64,000 nt of DNA from Acididesulfobacillus acetoxydans (GCF_900016645.1 NZ_CDGJ01000019.1); one strand, 5' to 3'. Counted from the stretch's first letter, positions 27,649 to 36,447 are shown. Numbers and translations: made by a program. The notes: generated from the letters alone by a model not told the origin.

Positions 27649-27677
27649 TACGCCCCCCATGCTGTTTTTTGGGGGGT
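27649..27677 (-). promoter_or_regulatory. SigI-type autoregulatory promoter candidate
   Basis: Minus strand: ACCCCCCAAAAAA (ACCCCC at 27677-27672) and CGTA (27652-27649), 52 nt before sigI. SigI promoters have ACCCCC at -35 and CGAA or CGTA-like at -10. The spacer here is 19 nt, longer than ideal, and the C-run can also pair with a G-run at 27653-27658. Confidence 0.45.
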
Positions 27678-27702
27678 GTGCCCTCGGCCTCAGTCTAATT
27701 TT

Positions 27703-28410
27703 TTAGCGCTCCCGCCACACCTTGAAGACAAAGCGCGGCAAAACCGCTTGGCGGCGCCAGCGCCAAGGCTCTTTCAGCAGCCGGTAAAGCCACTCCAGGC
27801 GCATCTCCCTCAGCCAAGCCGGGGCTCGTCCGACCGTGCCGGCCAAAGTATCAAAGCTGCCTCCGACCCCGATAGATACCGTAGCCAAGCCTTCGTGCTC
27901 AGCCAGCCAAAACTCCTGCCGGGGAGCCCCCAGGCCGGCCAAGAGCAGGTCCGGCTTAAAGTCGCCGATTCTCTTGATCACGTCCGTCTCTTCCGCCGGT
28001 TCAAAATAGCCGTGAGACGCCTCCCAGACAATGCCCGAACAACTCTCTCCGACCCGGCGGGCTGCCTCTGCGGCCACACCCGGGCGGGCACCGAGCAAGA
28101 AGATACGCCAGTGCCGGCGGCTTGCCAGCGGAAATAGCGCTTCCAGCAGATCAATCCCCGTGACCCGTTCGGGAACCGGCGTTCCCAACCTTGCGGCGGC
28201 CCAAACCACACCCACTCCGTCCGCGGTCACCAGACCCGCGGAATTTATAACCCGCCGCAGGTCCGGGTCCTTTCCGGCCGCGCAGATCATCTCCGGATTG
28301 GCCGTCACCACCCGGAGACGGGAATGCGCCTCGACAGCGCCCGCTATGCGGGCGGCGCATTCAGCCATGCTCAGGGCGTCGACTCCGATTCCCAATATAT
28401 CGACCCTCAT
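27703..28410 (-). CDS. tagA: WecG/TagA/CpsF-family glycosyltransferase (GT26)
   Basis: 235 residues. Family motifs: VTANPEMICAAGKDP (with catalytic Asp region TADGVGVVWAA, ~65-75), GIDLLEALF, IFLLGARPGVA and the GLGAPRQEFWL stretch near 160. TagA adds ManNAc to lipid-linked GlcNAc in wall teichoic acid synthesis; relatives make other surface polymers. wecB (41077-42222) would supply UDP-ManNAc, in agreement. It starts 14 nt after mbl stops, so the two are likely co-transcribed. Confidence 0.92.
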   Translation of the reverse strand: MRVDILGIGVDALSMAECAARIAGAVEAHSRLRVVTANPEMICAAGKDPDLRRVINSAGLVTADGVGVVWAAARLGTPVPERVTGIDLLEALFPLASRRHWRIFLLGARPGVAAEAARRVGESCSGIVWEASHGYFEPAEETDVIKRIGDFKPDLLLAGLGAPRQEFWLAEHEGLATVSIGVGGSFDTLAGTVGRAPAWLREMRLEWLYRLLKEPWRWRRQAVLPRFVFKVWRER

Positions 28411-28424
28411 TCTCTGCCCGCCCT

Positions 28425-29414
28425 CTAATGGAATATCCCTTCCAGGACCCTGCCGGTGCCGAGAACCACGCAGGAAATCGGATCTTCCGCCAAACTCACC
28501 GGCAACCCTGTCGCCCTGGCAATTCGCATATCGAATCCGTAAAGCAGGGATCCCCCTCCGGTCATCATAATCCCTTTATTCAAAATGTCCGCTGATAATT
28601 CCGGCGGCGTCCTCTCTAAGACCTCTTTGACTGCGGCGACGATGGCATCTATGGTTTCCGCCAAAGCCCGGTAGCAGGTCCGGGAGTCGACGCTCACGGT
28701 CTTGGGCAAGCCGCTGACCAAGTTGCGGCCGCGCACCTCGATCCGGTCGTTGCCCGGGCGGCCTTCGGGGATGGCCGCACCTACCTCCATCTTTATCTCC
28801 TCTGCGGTGCGTTCTCCGATTAAAAGGTTGTGCTCCCGGCGGACAAAACGGATAATGGCCTCGTCCAGTTTGTCCCCTCCCATCCTCAGGCTGCGTTTCG
28901 TTACAATGCCTTGAAGGGAAAGCACAGCAATATCCGTGGTTCCTCCTCCGATATCCACCACCATGTTCCCGGTCGGACCCGAAATGTCCAAGCCGGCGCC
29001 CAAGGCGGCCGCATAGGGTTCCTCCACAACTTTAACTCGTTTTGCCCCCGCCTGGTAGGCCGCTTGTTTAACCGCCCTCTCCTCCACCTCCGTAACGCCG
29101 GAAGGGATACAGACCACAACTTTGGGCCCGAAAAACAGCCAGCGTTTCGCGCCCGCCTTTTCCAAAAAATATCTCAGCATTAGTTCCGTCGTTCTGTAGT
29201 CGGCAATCACTCCGTCACGCATGGGGCGTACGGCTACGATATTGCCCGGCGTGCGGCCCAGCATGGAGCGGGCTTCTTCACCGACAGCGATTCTCTTGTT
29301 CGTCGTCTTGTCGATAGCCACCACCGAAGGCTCGCGCAAAACGATCCCTTTGCCCTTAACATAGACAAGAACACTGGCTGTTCCCAAGTCAATTCCCAAC
29401 TCCATTCCAAACAC
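28425..29414 (-). CDS. mbl: Rod-shape determining protein, MreB/Mbl family
   Basis: 329-residue bacterial actin that guides lateral wall synthesis. I choose the GTG at 29414: it gives MFGMELGIDLGTASVLVYVKGKGIVL, aligning with the usual MFGxDIGIDLGT start, and AAGGGG lies 10 nt upstream. Actin-fold motifs are present: phosphate 1 (GIDLGTASV), phosphate 2 (MVVDIGGGTTDIAVLS, ~residue 155) and adenosine (GIMMTGGGSLLYG, ~285). Its position after spoIIID points to Mbl rather than MreB. Confidence 0.93.
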   Translation of the reverse strand: MFGMELGIDLGTASVLVYVKGKGIVLREPSVVAIDKTTNKRIAVGEEARSMLGRTPGNIVAVRPMRDGVIADYRTTELMLRYFLEKAGAKRWLFFGPKVVVCIPSGVTEVEERAVKQAAYQAGAKRVKVVEEPYAAALGAGLDISGPTGNMVVDIGGGTTDIAVLSLQGIVTKRSLRMGGDKLDEAIIRFVRREHNLLIGERTAEEIKMEVGAAIPEGRPGNDRIEVRGRNLVSGLPKTVSVDSRTCYRALAETIDAIVAAVKEVLERTPPELSADILNKGIMMTGGGSLLYGFDMRIARATGLPVSLAEDPISCVVLGTGRVLEGIFH

Positions 29415-29628
29415 CGCGGAGAATCCCCTTTCTCTGACCGGCTTGTCCAAACAAAGATCTGCCCGGAAAAAGTACAATCTCCCCGCCGGGAGATTTGTAC
29501 ACTGGCATAGATGTATTCGTTATAAATCCGCCAATTCCTTTTTCCTTTTGCTCTTTTTTGTCAATTTGTTACGGGTTTCGCACCCGGCGTCTTTCGGCTC
29601 TTCACAACAGCCGTCTTATCACCCGGCA

Positions 29629-29877
29629 TCAGTTTTCCTGGTACTTTTTCCTGGTCGCCTCCCCGCCCCGAATATGGCGTTCGGCCTTGTTGTTTTCCAG
29701 AATGTGCTTGACCTCCATGGCCAGCTTTTCATTGATCAACGGCAGGCGTTCCGTGACATCTTTATGTACGGTGCTCTTACTCACTCCGAAAATATCCGCA
29801 GTCTGGCGAACGGTGGCACTCGATTCCATAATATAATTTCCGATTTCCAAAACCCGCTTGCGAATGTATTCCTGCAC
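29629..29877 (-). CDS. spoIIID: Sporulation transcriptional regulator SpoIIID
   Basis: 82-residue mother-cell DNA-binding regulator. The helix-turn-helix ATVRQTADIFGVSKSTVHKDVTERL (~20-45) and the basic C-terminal helix (NKAERHIRGGEATRKKY) are both conserved. GTG start with AGGAGGG 6 nt upstream. It is separated from the spoIID unit by a terminator and followed by mbl after 214 bp, the order seen in B. subtilis. Confidence 0.97.
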   Translation of the reverse strand: MQEYIRKRVLEIGNYIMESSATVRQTADIFGVSKSTVHKDVTERLPLINEKLAMEVKHILENNKAERHIRGGEATRKKYQEN

Positions 29878-29936
29878 GCCGAGCCCTCCTTCTTGCGCCC
29901 GATTTTTAGTTCATTTATATGCATTCGCCAGCGAAA

Positions 29937-29960
29937 AAGACATCCCCGAAGGGATGTCTT
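29937..29960 (-). terminator. Intrinsic terminator with TTCG tetraloop
   Basis: Minus strand: AAGACATCCC-TTCG-GGGATGTCTT then TTTCGC. Perfect 10-bp stem between the small membrane protein gene and spoIIID; it closes the spoIID transcript. Confidence 0.88.
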
Positions 29961-29984
29961 GCAATTGGTAAATCCTGTCTTGGC

Positions 29985-30362
29985 CTAGGGGGCTGTTAGC
30001 TTGTGATAAGCAAAGGGGTTTTCGGCAGCCTGCTTCCGGGCCGCCTCAGAAACTCCGGCCCAACGCGGCTTCAAGCCCTGCGCGGAGCACAGGTCCTTGG
30101 GGAGCGAGGGAAGAGAAAACACCAGGGCAAGGATGATTGCCAAGGTGAAGAAAACGATTTGCAAAGTCCAGGCCATCCGGCGGGTAAAGTCGGCGCTGAA
30201 TTGTCCTCCCGGATGGTCTTGGTAACGCTCGACGAGAAGACGCCATCTTTCCCCCAAGTGCGTTCCGTCAGGGCCCTCGTCCTCCGGTCCGACGAAGGGC
30301 CTGCAGCTTGGCTCTCCGGCCTCTCGCTCTCTTAATTCAGCGCGGGTTTTGTCCTGGGTCAT
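29985..30362 (-). CDS. Single-pass membrane protein in the spoIIQ position, unknown function
   Basis: 125 residues. ATG with GAGGTGA 5 nt upstream. An acidic/basic N-terminal part (GERWRLLVERYQDHPGGQFSADFTRRM, ~40-66) leads into one transmembrane helix (TLQIVFFTLAIILALVFSL, ~68-86), then a short outer tail of about 35 residues. Many endospore formers have spoIIQ (an M23-domain protein) between spoIID and spoIIID; this gene has no peptidase domain. It is downstream of spoIID within the same terminator-bounded unit, so mother-cell expression is likely. It may be a spoIID partner or unrelated. Confidence 0.6.
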   Translation of the reverse strand: MTQDKTRAELREREAGEPSCRPFVGPEDEGPDGTHLGERWRLLVERYQDHPGGQFSADFTRRMAWTLQIVFFTLAIILALVFSLPSLPKDLCSAQGLKPRWAGVSEAARKQAAENPFAYHKLTAP

Positions 30363-30433
30363 CGGGCTCACCTCGGGATTAGTGTTCCCACTTCTCCCCT
30401 TGTCTAATCCTGTCGACCGAGATCATTTCTCCC

Positions 30434-31396
30434 TCATCCTTGAGCAGGAGGAGTCCCGTTCTTGGCCGCGAGGGACATAATTTTAGCCCCCGGATAAAAG
30501 TGAGCCAGGATTTGCCGGTAGGTTGCCCCGCGGCGCGCCATGTCATTCGCTCCGTATTGGGAAAGCCCCACGGCATGCCCTTTGCCATAGGTGGTTATTT
30601 TTAACTCGTCAGGTTTCACCGCCCACTCAATGTCGGTGGAGGCAAGTCCAAGCATGAGGCGAAACTGGTTCGCCTGATAAGTTCGGCCCAGAACGGTCAC
30701 TGTTTTGGCCCTGCCCGCCGCAGTCAGGCTCGTCAGCTCAAAGTCCGCGGGCAGAAGGGCTCTGGGAACCGTCTGCAACCCCAATTTCTGCGCCAGTTGC
30801 TGCCGGGTGAAGGTGTAGTGTTCCACAAAGCGCAGCGGATCTTGCTCCTCTGAGGAGACGTTTTGCAGATAGGGCCTGGAACTCCCCCAGACGTCCTCCG
30901 CCCGCTCCGTAGGCTTGCGTCCGCAGCTGCTGAAATAAAAGGCATCAATGTAATCCCCGTTATACACTAAGACCTCGCCCGCGGTGGCCTGAACCGCCTT
31001 TTCCAGTTTGGCCTTGTTGCGCCAATAGGCGAACCAACCCCATTTTTGGCGCATTTGCGCCTCGTTCAGCCAAGCTTGCGTCTTTACGGTCGTATCGACA
31101 TCATAACCCGGATCCGGAACCGGGACATGGCTGAGACGTTTGGCCGCGTAAGTACGAGCCGCCACTGCCTGGGCCTCCAGGGCCTGGGGGGCAAAATCCG
31201 CGGGCATTTCCGCCGCTAAAACTCCCACCAAATACTCCTCCAGAGGCATAGTCTCAACTTGGTGGTTAGGCAGAAGAACACGTATGCGAAAATCTTGGCC
31301 GGGCGGTTTTTCGCTTCGCCAGCGCAACACACTCCACGGCAAGAGGATGATCAGACACAGTGACAAGAGAAGTATCCACAGCCATTCCTTCTTCAC
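30434..31396 (-). CDS. spoIID: Stage II sporulation protein D (SpoIID)
   Basis: Lytic transglycosylase that works with SpoIIM and SpoIIP in engulfment. The GTG at 31396 is chosen (GAGGGG 7 nt upstream; MKKEWLWILLLSL...); an ATG 33 nt earlier has no ribosome site and lies too near the promoter. 320 residues: N-terminal membrane anchor (~5-22), then the SpoIID domain with MPLEEYLVGVLAAEMPADFAPQALEAQAVAARTYA (catalytic Glu in the AEMP motif), FSSCGRKPT and the ending GHAVGLSQYGANDMARRGATYRQIL. A SigE-type promoter lies directly upstream. Confidence 0.95.
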   Translation of the reverse strand: MKKEWLWILLLSLCLIILLPWSVLRWRSEKPPGQDFRIRVLLPNHQVETMPLEEYLVGVLAAEMPADFAPQALEAQAVAARTYAAKRLSHVPVPDPGYDVDTTVKTQAWLNEAQMRQKWGWFAYWRNKAKLEKAVQATAGEVLVYNGDYIDAFYFSSCGRKPTERAEDVWGSSRPYLQNVSSEEQDPLRFVEHYTFTRQQLAQKLGLQTVPRALLPADFELTSLTAAGRAKTVTVLGRTYQANQFRLMLGLASTDIEWAVKPDELKITTYGKGHAVGLSQYGANDMARRGATYRQILAHFYPGAKIMSLAAKNGTPPAQG

Positions 31397-31432
31397 CCCG
31401 ACGCCCCTCTTTCTGTACAAGCCTTTCATCAG

Positions 31433-31461
31433 ATAGTATGCGGGGTAGGGGAAAAATATGG
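31433..31461 (-). promoter_or_regulatory. SigE-type promoter of spoIID
   Basis: Minus strand: CCATATT (31461-31455), 14-nt spacer, CATACTAT (31440-31433). The SigE consensus is KMATATT-N14-CATACAHT; the -10 matches 7 of 8 and the spacer is exact. Transcription would start near 31426, between murA and the GTG start of spoIID. Confidence 0.6.
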
Positions 31462-31499
31462 TTGCCGGCGGAAGAAAAGTTGGCGCTTACCCGCGTGAA

Positions 31500-32750
31500 T
31501 CAGTCCTCCCGGCAAATTGGTCCGCCGATTCCAGCGAGTTTCTCTTCTATGCGTTCGTATCCCCGGTCGATGTGCTCCACCCCGGAGATCTCGGTCGTAC
31601 CCTCCGCCGTCAGCGCCGCCAGGATCAAGGCTGCCCCCGCTCTCAAGTCGGCCGCGGCCACCGGGGCGGCGGCCAAGCGGGAAACCCCCTGAACCAGGGC
31701 GCTGCGGCCGTCAATTTTGATGTCGGCTCCCATCCGTTTTAACTCATCGACGTGCATAAAGCGGTTTTCGAAGACCGTCTCGGTCACCATAGCGGAACCT
31801 TGTGCTTTGGCCAGAAGAGCCATAAAAGGAGCTTGAAGATCCGTCGGGAAACCGGGATGGACCTGGGTTTTGACGTCCACCGCTTTGTAAGGGCCCTCCC
31901 GGATGATTCTCACCCCATCCCCTTCGTCCTCAAAATGAATGCCCGCCTCCTCTATTTTTGCCAGAACAGGTTTTAGATGATCAATGATGACGTTTTCAAC
32001 CAGAACATCCCCACCGGCGGCGGCCGCCATCAACAGGTAAGTGCCTGCCTCAATGCGATCGGGTATGACAAGATGCTCCGCACCGTGCAGTTCTTTGACC
32101 CCTTCGATATGAACGATGCTTGTCCCGGCTCCGCGAACCCTGGCACCCATCTCGTTGAGAAAGTTTGCCAGGTCAACTATCTCCGGTTCTTGGGCCGCGT
32201 TTTCCAGGATAGTGACACCCCGGGCCAGCACCGCCGCCATCATAATATTTTCGGTGGCGCCTACACTGGGAAAGTCGAGGTAAATCCGGGCTCCTCGGAG
32301 CGTCTCCGCCCGGGCATCCAAATACCCGTGGTCCATCCGGATCTCGGCGCCTAAGGCCTCCAGCCCTTTCAAGTGCCAGTTAATCGGCCTCGAACCGATG
32401 GCACATCCCCCCGGATGGGAGATGCGTACATGTCCTTCGCGGGCCAAAAGGGGACCCATGGTGACAAAAGACGCCCGCATTTTTGATACAAGCTCGTGCG
32501 GTGTCTCTATGTTGAGGATTTGCCCGGCTTGAAGACGCAGAGTCGTGCCGTCCCTAACCACGTGTGCGCCTACCGCCTCTACAACCTGACTCATGACGCT
32601 CACATCAAGAAGGTCCGGAGCGTCCTCCAGCACGACGGGCTCGGCTGTGAGCAGGCTGGCGGCAATAATCGGAAGAACTGCGTTTTTTGCTCCGCTCACT
32701 GTCACGGTGCCTTGCAGCGGTTTCCCGCCAATAACCACAAATTTGCTCAA
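31500..32750 (-). CDS. murA: UDP-N-acetylglucosamine 1-carboxyvinyltransferase (MurA)
   Basis: 416 residues. First committed step of peptidoglycan synthesis, adding enolpyruvate to UDP-GlcNAc. The fosfomycin-target Cys is present in HPGGCAIGSRP (~residue 118), and the SGAKNA substrate loop (~19-24) and the GATENIMMAA and DLQAPFMALL motifs are intact. TTG start with GGGGTGC about 9 nt upstream. It precedes spoIID, as in Bacillus (murAA-spoIID). Confidence 0.97.
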   Translation of the reverse strand: MSKFVVIGGKPLQGTVTVSGAKNAVLPIIAASLLTAEPVVLEDAPDLLDVSVMSQVVEAVGAHVVRDGTTLRLQAGQILNIETPHELVSKMRASFVTMGPLLAREGHVRISHPGGCAIGSRPINWHLKGLEALGAEIRMDHGYLDARAETLRGARIYLDFPSVGATENIMMAAVLARGVTILENAAQEPEIVDLANFLNEMGARVRGAGTSIVHIEGVKELHGAEHLVIPDRIEAGTYLLMAAAAGGDVLVENVIIDHLKPVLAKIEEAGIHFEDEGDGVRIIREGPYKAVDVKTQVHPGFPTDLQAPFMALLAKAQGSAMVTETVFENRFMHVDELKRMGADIKIDGRSALVQGVSRLAAAPVAAADLRAGAALILAALTAEGTTEISGVEHIDRGYERIEEKLAGIGGPICRED

Positions 32751-32852
32751 GTGTCGAAAGCACCCCCTAATTACGTCTAAGTCATAATAATTCGTTCTCC
32801 CGCCGCCGATTTCCTGCTTGCCTGCGCAATCCGGCGCACTTCCGTTATCAGA

Positions 32853-33527
32853 TCAGAATTCCTCCAACAACGCCGGCATAGCCAAAACCGTCTCTCCTTC
32901 TCCCCCGTGCGAACGGGTCAGCAATTGTAAGTTGATCCGGTCGGGGCCGGCCCGCACCGGTTTCACCCCGCCTTCGCAATACCCGGCCAAAGAAAACGTC
33001 GTCCCGGAGTAGGCCCATTGGCTCGGCTGAACCCCCAGAAGGCTGAAGTAGCGAAAGATATCCAGCGGCTGCGCAATCCTTTCGTCAAGGTAAGCCTGTC
33101 CGCCGATCCGGGCCGCCGCGGCCGAGAGACCTTGATAGAGGTTCAGGATGCCCCTTTCTTCGGCGACAGTGACAGTGGCTGCCCCCGCAACCGTCGCGGG
33201 ACCCTGAGTTTCCGGGGCGGACGTTGTCTCTGTCCACTGCCAGCACGCCGGCAAGGCTTCCAACCATTGCCGGCCCGGAGAACGGGGCAGCCAGAAAATG
33301 ATATGCACCTTCGCCTGTGTCGACTTGCTTAAGCCCGAGTCCAGCAGCAGACCGACCCGCGCCGCGCTTTCGCGGCTGAGTCCGTTTGGATCTGTGCGGA
33401 AGTGGGCCAAGGCCAAGGGAGCGCAGGTTAACAGGCAGAGGATTAGGAGAGTGCTCAGCCCCGCTCTTTTGCGCCCGCTAAGATTCAGTTTTTGCTTGAG
33501 GTTGAAAACTGCGGCCATGGCAGCCAT
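32853..33527 (-). CDS. YwmB-like (DUF1779) exported protein
   Basis: About 224 residues from the ATG at 33527 (AAAAGGTG 9 nt upstream). An N-terminal hydrophobic helix (STLLILCLLTCAPLALAHF, ~25-43) suggests export or anchoring. The rest has alternating strands and helices (VHIIFWLPRS, GILNLYQGLSAAAARIGG, GGVKPVRAGPDRINLQLLTRSHGGEGETVLAMP). I assign it to the YwmB family mainly from position, between the ATP synthase operon and murA as in B. subtilis, and from overall layout; similarity is not strong by eye. Function unknown. Confidence 0.55.
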   Translation of the reverse strand: MAAMAAVFNLKQKLNLSGRKRAGLSTLLILCLLTCAPLALAHFRTDPNGLSRESAARVGLLLDSGLSKSTQAKVHIIFWLPRSPGRQWLEALPACWQWTETTSAPETQGPATVAGAATVTVAEERGILNLYQGLSAAAARIGGQAYLDERIAQPLDIFRYFSLLGVQPSQWAYSGTTFSLAGYCEGGVKPVRAGPDRINLQLLTRSHGGEGETVLAMPALLEEF

Positions 33528-33661
33528 AAGCGGCAACACCTTTTTTCTCGTTTTTCACTACTAGTGTTGCCAAAGACGGGGAAAGAAAACGCCCCCGCGC
33601 GGAGAATTGCCGAAAGGTGAAAAGTAACCGCCTGCGAGCCTGCCGCCATGACAGGACGCAC

Positions 33662-33691
33662 AAAGCCCCCATTCGCGCAAATGGGGGCTTT
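33662..33691 (-). terminator. Terminator hairpin of the ATP synthase operon
   Basis: Perfect 12-bp inverted repeat AAAGCCCCCATT / AATGGGGGCTTT with a 6-nt loop, 37 nt beyond the atpC stop. The T-run is short (CTTTG). Confidence 0.7.
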
Positions 33692-33728
33692 GACAGTCTC
33701 TCTCTAAATTGTTTTCATACCACAACAT

Positions 33729-34145
33729 TTAATGGTATTTGGCGCCGCCTTCGGCCGCGCTGATCCGGGCAAGGGCTTTGCGCAAGGCCATCTCGGCCCG
33801 GCGCAGATCCACATCCCCCCCGGGGTGCGATAAACGCTTCTCAGCCCTCTCCTTAGCCGCCAGCGCTCTTTTGAGGTCGATGGTGTCGCCGGGTTCGGCC
33901 GTTTCCGCCAGGAGGCTGACCACGTTATCCGCGACTTCGACGAACCCGCCGGAGACGGCCATGAGATTAATCTTAGAGTCGATCGTATAACGGACCACAC
34001 CCACCCGCAATCCGGCGATGAGCGGGGCGTGATTGCGCAGAATGCCCAGCTCTCCCACTTCCCCGGGCAATACCACAAACTCGCAATCTTCCCGTAGGAC
34101 CTGACCTTCCGGCGCTACCACCCGCAGTTTGAATGTTCCCGCCAC
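33729..34145 (-). CDS. atpC: ATP synthase F1 epsilon subunit
   Basis: 138 residues. N-terminal beta-sandwich (KLRVVAPEGQVLREDCEFVVLPGEVGELGILRNHAPLIAGL) and C-terminal two-helix domain (ALAAKERAEKRL...RAEMALRKALARI) that inhibits or tunes ATP hydrolysis. GTG start, 3 nt after the atpD stop. Last gene of the operon. Confidence 0.96.
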   Translation of the reverse strand: MAGTFKLRVVAPEGQVLREDCEFVVLPGEVGELGILRNHAPLIAGLRVGVVRYTIDSKINLMAVSGGFVEVADNVVSLLAETAEPGDTIDLKRALAAKERAEKRLSHPGGDVDLRRAEMALRKALARISAAEGGAKYH

Positions 34146-34148
34146 GGC

Positions 34149-35546
34149 TTACGCCCCCATCCTCTTGGCTTTTTCGGCAACCTCGTCAATGGTTCCGACC
34201 ATCAGGAAGGCATCCTCAGGCATGTCGTCGTGCTTTCCTTCGACAATTTCCTTAAAGCCCCGGATGCTCTCCTTCAAGGGCACGTACTTCCCGGGGGCGC
34301 CCGTGAAGGCCTCGGCCACGAAAAACGGCTGCGACAGGAACTTCTCAATCTTACGCGCCCGGTAGACGATCATCTTTTCATCCTCTGACAGTTCATCCAT
34401 GCCGAGAATGGCGATGATGTCCTGCAGTTCTTTGTACTTCTGCAGGACCTGCTGCACGCTCCGCGCCACCTGATAATGCTCGGCCCCCAAGACCTGCGGG
34501 GACAGAATCCGCGAGGTGGAATCCAGCGGGTCCACGGCCGGATAAATTCCTTTTTCCGTAATGGCCCGGGAAAGAACGGTCGTCGCATCCAGGTGGCTGA
34601 ACGCGGTCGCGGGGGCCGGGTCGGTCAAGTCGTCGGCCGGGACGTAAATGGCCTGAACCGAAGTAATGGACCCCTTGCGGGTCGAAGTGATCCGCTCCTG
34701 CAGCGTACCCATTTCTGTCGCCAGGGTCGGCTGGTAGCCCACGGCCGACGGCATGCGGCCGAGGAGTGCCGAGACCTCGGAACCCGCTTGGGTGAAACGG
34801 AAAATATTGTCGATGAACAGAAGTACGTCTTTGCCTTCCACATCCCGAAAGTATTCAGAAAGGGTCAGCCCCGCCAGGCCTACGCGCAGACGCGCGCCGG
34901 GGGGTTCATTCATTTGGCCGAACACCATGGACATCTTGTCGATAACTCCGGATTCTTTCATCTCGTTCCAGAGGTCGTTTCCTTCGCGGGTACGCTCGCC
35001 GACTCCGGAGAAGACTGAAATGCCACCGTGCTGTTTGGCGATGTTGTTAATGAGTTCCTGAATGAGAACGGTCTTGCCGACTCCGGCCCCTCCGAAAAGC
35101 CCGATTTTCCCGCCTTTCGAATAAGGAGCCAGCAAATCGACCACTTTAATCCCCGTCTCCAGGATTTGTGTGGACGGCTCCAAGTTGACAAATTCCGGCG
35201 CCGGACGGTGAATGGGATAGTGAAGCCCACTGGTCACCGGGGGCTTGCCGTCAATGGGTTCACCCAAGACGTTGAACATGCGTCCCAAGGTCTCGGGGCC
35301 GACCGAAATGGTGATAGGGCCCCCGGTATTGGTCGCTTGCATGCCCCGCTGCAAACCGTCCGTTGAAGACATAGCCACACAGCGGACCGTGTCGTTTCCC
35401 AGATGCTGGGCCACTTCCAGAGTGATCCGGATTTTCTGCTCCGGGTACTCCACTTTGACTGCACTATAAATTTCCGGTAATTCCTCCGGTTCGAACTCAA
35501 TGTCGACCACCGCACCCATTACTTGGACTATCTTGCCGATATTCAC
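34149..35546 (-). CDS. atpD: ATP synthase F1 beta subunit
   Basis: Catalytic subunit, 465 residues from the GTG at 35546 (MNIGKIVQVMGAVVDIEF, AAGGAGG 9-10 nt upstream); a GTG two codons earlier is nearer the site and is the alternative. Walker A GGAGVGKT (~residue 155), the catalytic Glu in GVGERTREGND, Walker B VLLFIDNIFRF and the DELSEDEK (DELSEED-type) torque loop are all present. Confidence 0.97.
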   Translation of the reverse strand: MNIGKIVQVMGAVVDIEFEPEELPEIYSAVKVEYPEQKIRITLEVAQHLGNDTVRCVAMSSTDGLQRGMQATNTGGPITISVGPETLGRMFNVLGEPIDGKPPVTSGLHYPIHRPAPEFVNLEPSTQILETGIKVVDLLAPYSKGGKIGLFGGAGVGKTVLIQELINNIAKQHGGISVFSGVGERTREGNDLWNEMKESGVIDKMSMVFGQMNEPPGARLRVGLAGLTLSEYFRDVEGKDVLLFIDNIFRFTQAGSEVSALLGRMPSAVGYQPTLATEMGTLQERITSTRKGSITSVQAIYVPADDLTDPAPATAFSHLDATTVLSRAITEKGIYPAVDPLDSTSRILSPQVLGAEHYQVARSVQQVLQKYKELQDIIAILGMDELSEDEKMIVYRARKIEKFLSQPFFVAEAFTGAPGKYVPLKESIRGFKEIVEGKHDDMPEDAFLMVGTIDEVAEKAKRMGA

Positions 35547-35580
35547 AGGCACTGAACCTCCTTTTGGGGTATTCCTGCTG

Positions 35581-36426
35581 TTATTCGAGAGCCGCCGCTC
35601 CGCCGACAATCTCCGAAATCTCCTTGGTAATCGCCGCCTGCCGGGCCCGGTTCATCGCCAGGGTAAGCCGGTCGATCATCTCTTTGGCGTTGTTGGTCGC
35701 CGAATCCATGGCGGTCATCTTGGCACCGAGTTCACAGGCTTTGCTTTCCAGCAAAGAACGGAAAATCAAAGTCTCCACGTACTTAGGCAGCAAACGCTGC
35801 ATTATTTCCTGGGGTGAAGGCTCAAAGATATACTGCCGAGCGGCGTGGCTTTCCGGCTGCTCAATCGGAAGCAACTTGACAAACGAGAGTTTCTGGTTAA
35901 TCACGCTGATGAACTCCGAGTAGATCAAGTACACTTCGTCGACTTCTTTTTCCTCATAGAGGCGAATGATTTCCTGCGCAATGCTGCGGCCTTGGCTGTA
36001 GTTCGGGCTGTCCCCCAGTCCGGTGAATTCAGCTATGATATTCTTCTTGCCGCGGCGATAAAAATCCCGGCCTTTTCTGCCTACGGTGACCAGCTTAACC
36101 GGAGCCTTTTCCTCCGTCAGCAGCCCGTTTGTTTTGCGGATCAGGTTGGCATTAAAACCTCCGCAGAGACCGCGGTCAGACGTGAAAAGGACATAGCCGA
36201 TGTTCTCAACCGGGCGCCGTTCCAGCAAAGGATGCCTGACATCCACCTCCGCTTGAGCCAGGTGGGCCAAGACTTCCTGCAATTGGATGGCGTACGGGCG
36301 GGCAGCGACCACCTTTTCCTGGGCCTTGCGCAATCTGGAGGCAGCGACCATTTTCATGGCCTTGGTAATCTGCTGCATGTTGCGTACGGCCCGGATCCGG
36401 CGGCGAATTTCGCGTACTCCTGCCAC
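35581..36426 (-). CDS. atpG: ATP synthase F1 gamma subunit
   Basis: Central rotor shaft, 281 residues. The GTG at 36426 gives MAGVREIRRRIRAVRNMQQITKAMKMVAASRLRKAQ and has GGGAG 9 nt upstream; a GTG two codons earlier is possible. Conserved SDRGLCGGFNAN and the C-terminal helix AKMTAMDSATNNAKEMIDRLTLAMNRARQAAITKEISEIVGGA are intact. Confidence 0.96.
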   Translation of the reverse strand: MAGVREIRRRIRAVRNMQQITKAMKMVAASRLRKAQEKVVAARPYAIQLQEVLAHLAQAEVDVRHPLLERRPVENIGYVLFTSDRGLCGGFNANLIRKTNGLLTEEKAPVKLVTVGRKGRDFYRRGKKNIIAEFTGLGDSPNYSQGRSIAQEIIRLYEEKEVDEVYLIYSEFISVINQKLSFVKLLPIEQPESHAARQYIFEPSPQEIMQRLLPKYVETLIFRSLLESKACELGAKMTAMDSATNNAKEMIDRLTLAMNRARQAAITKEISEIVGGAAALE

Positions 36427-36447
36427 TCTCACCTACTCCCTTCTCAT

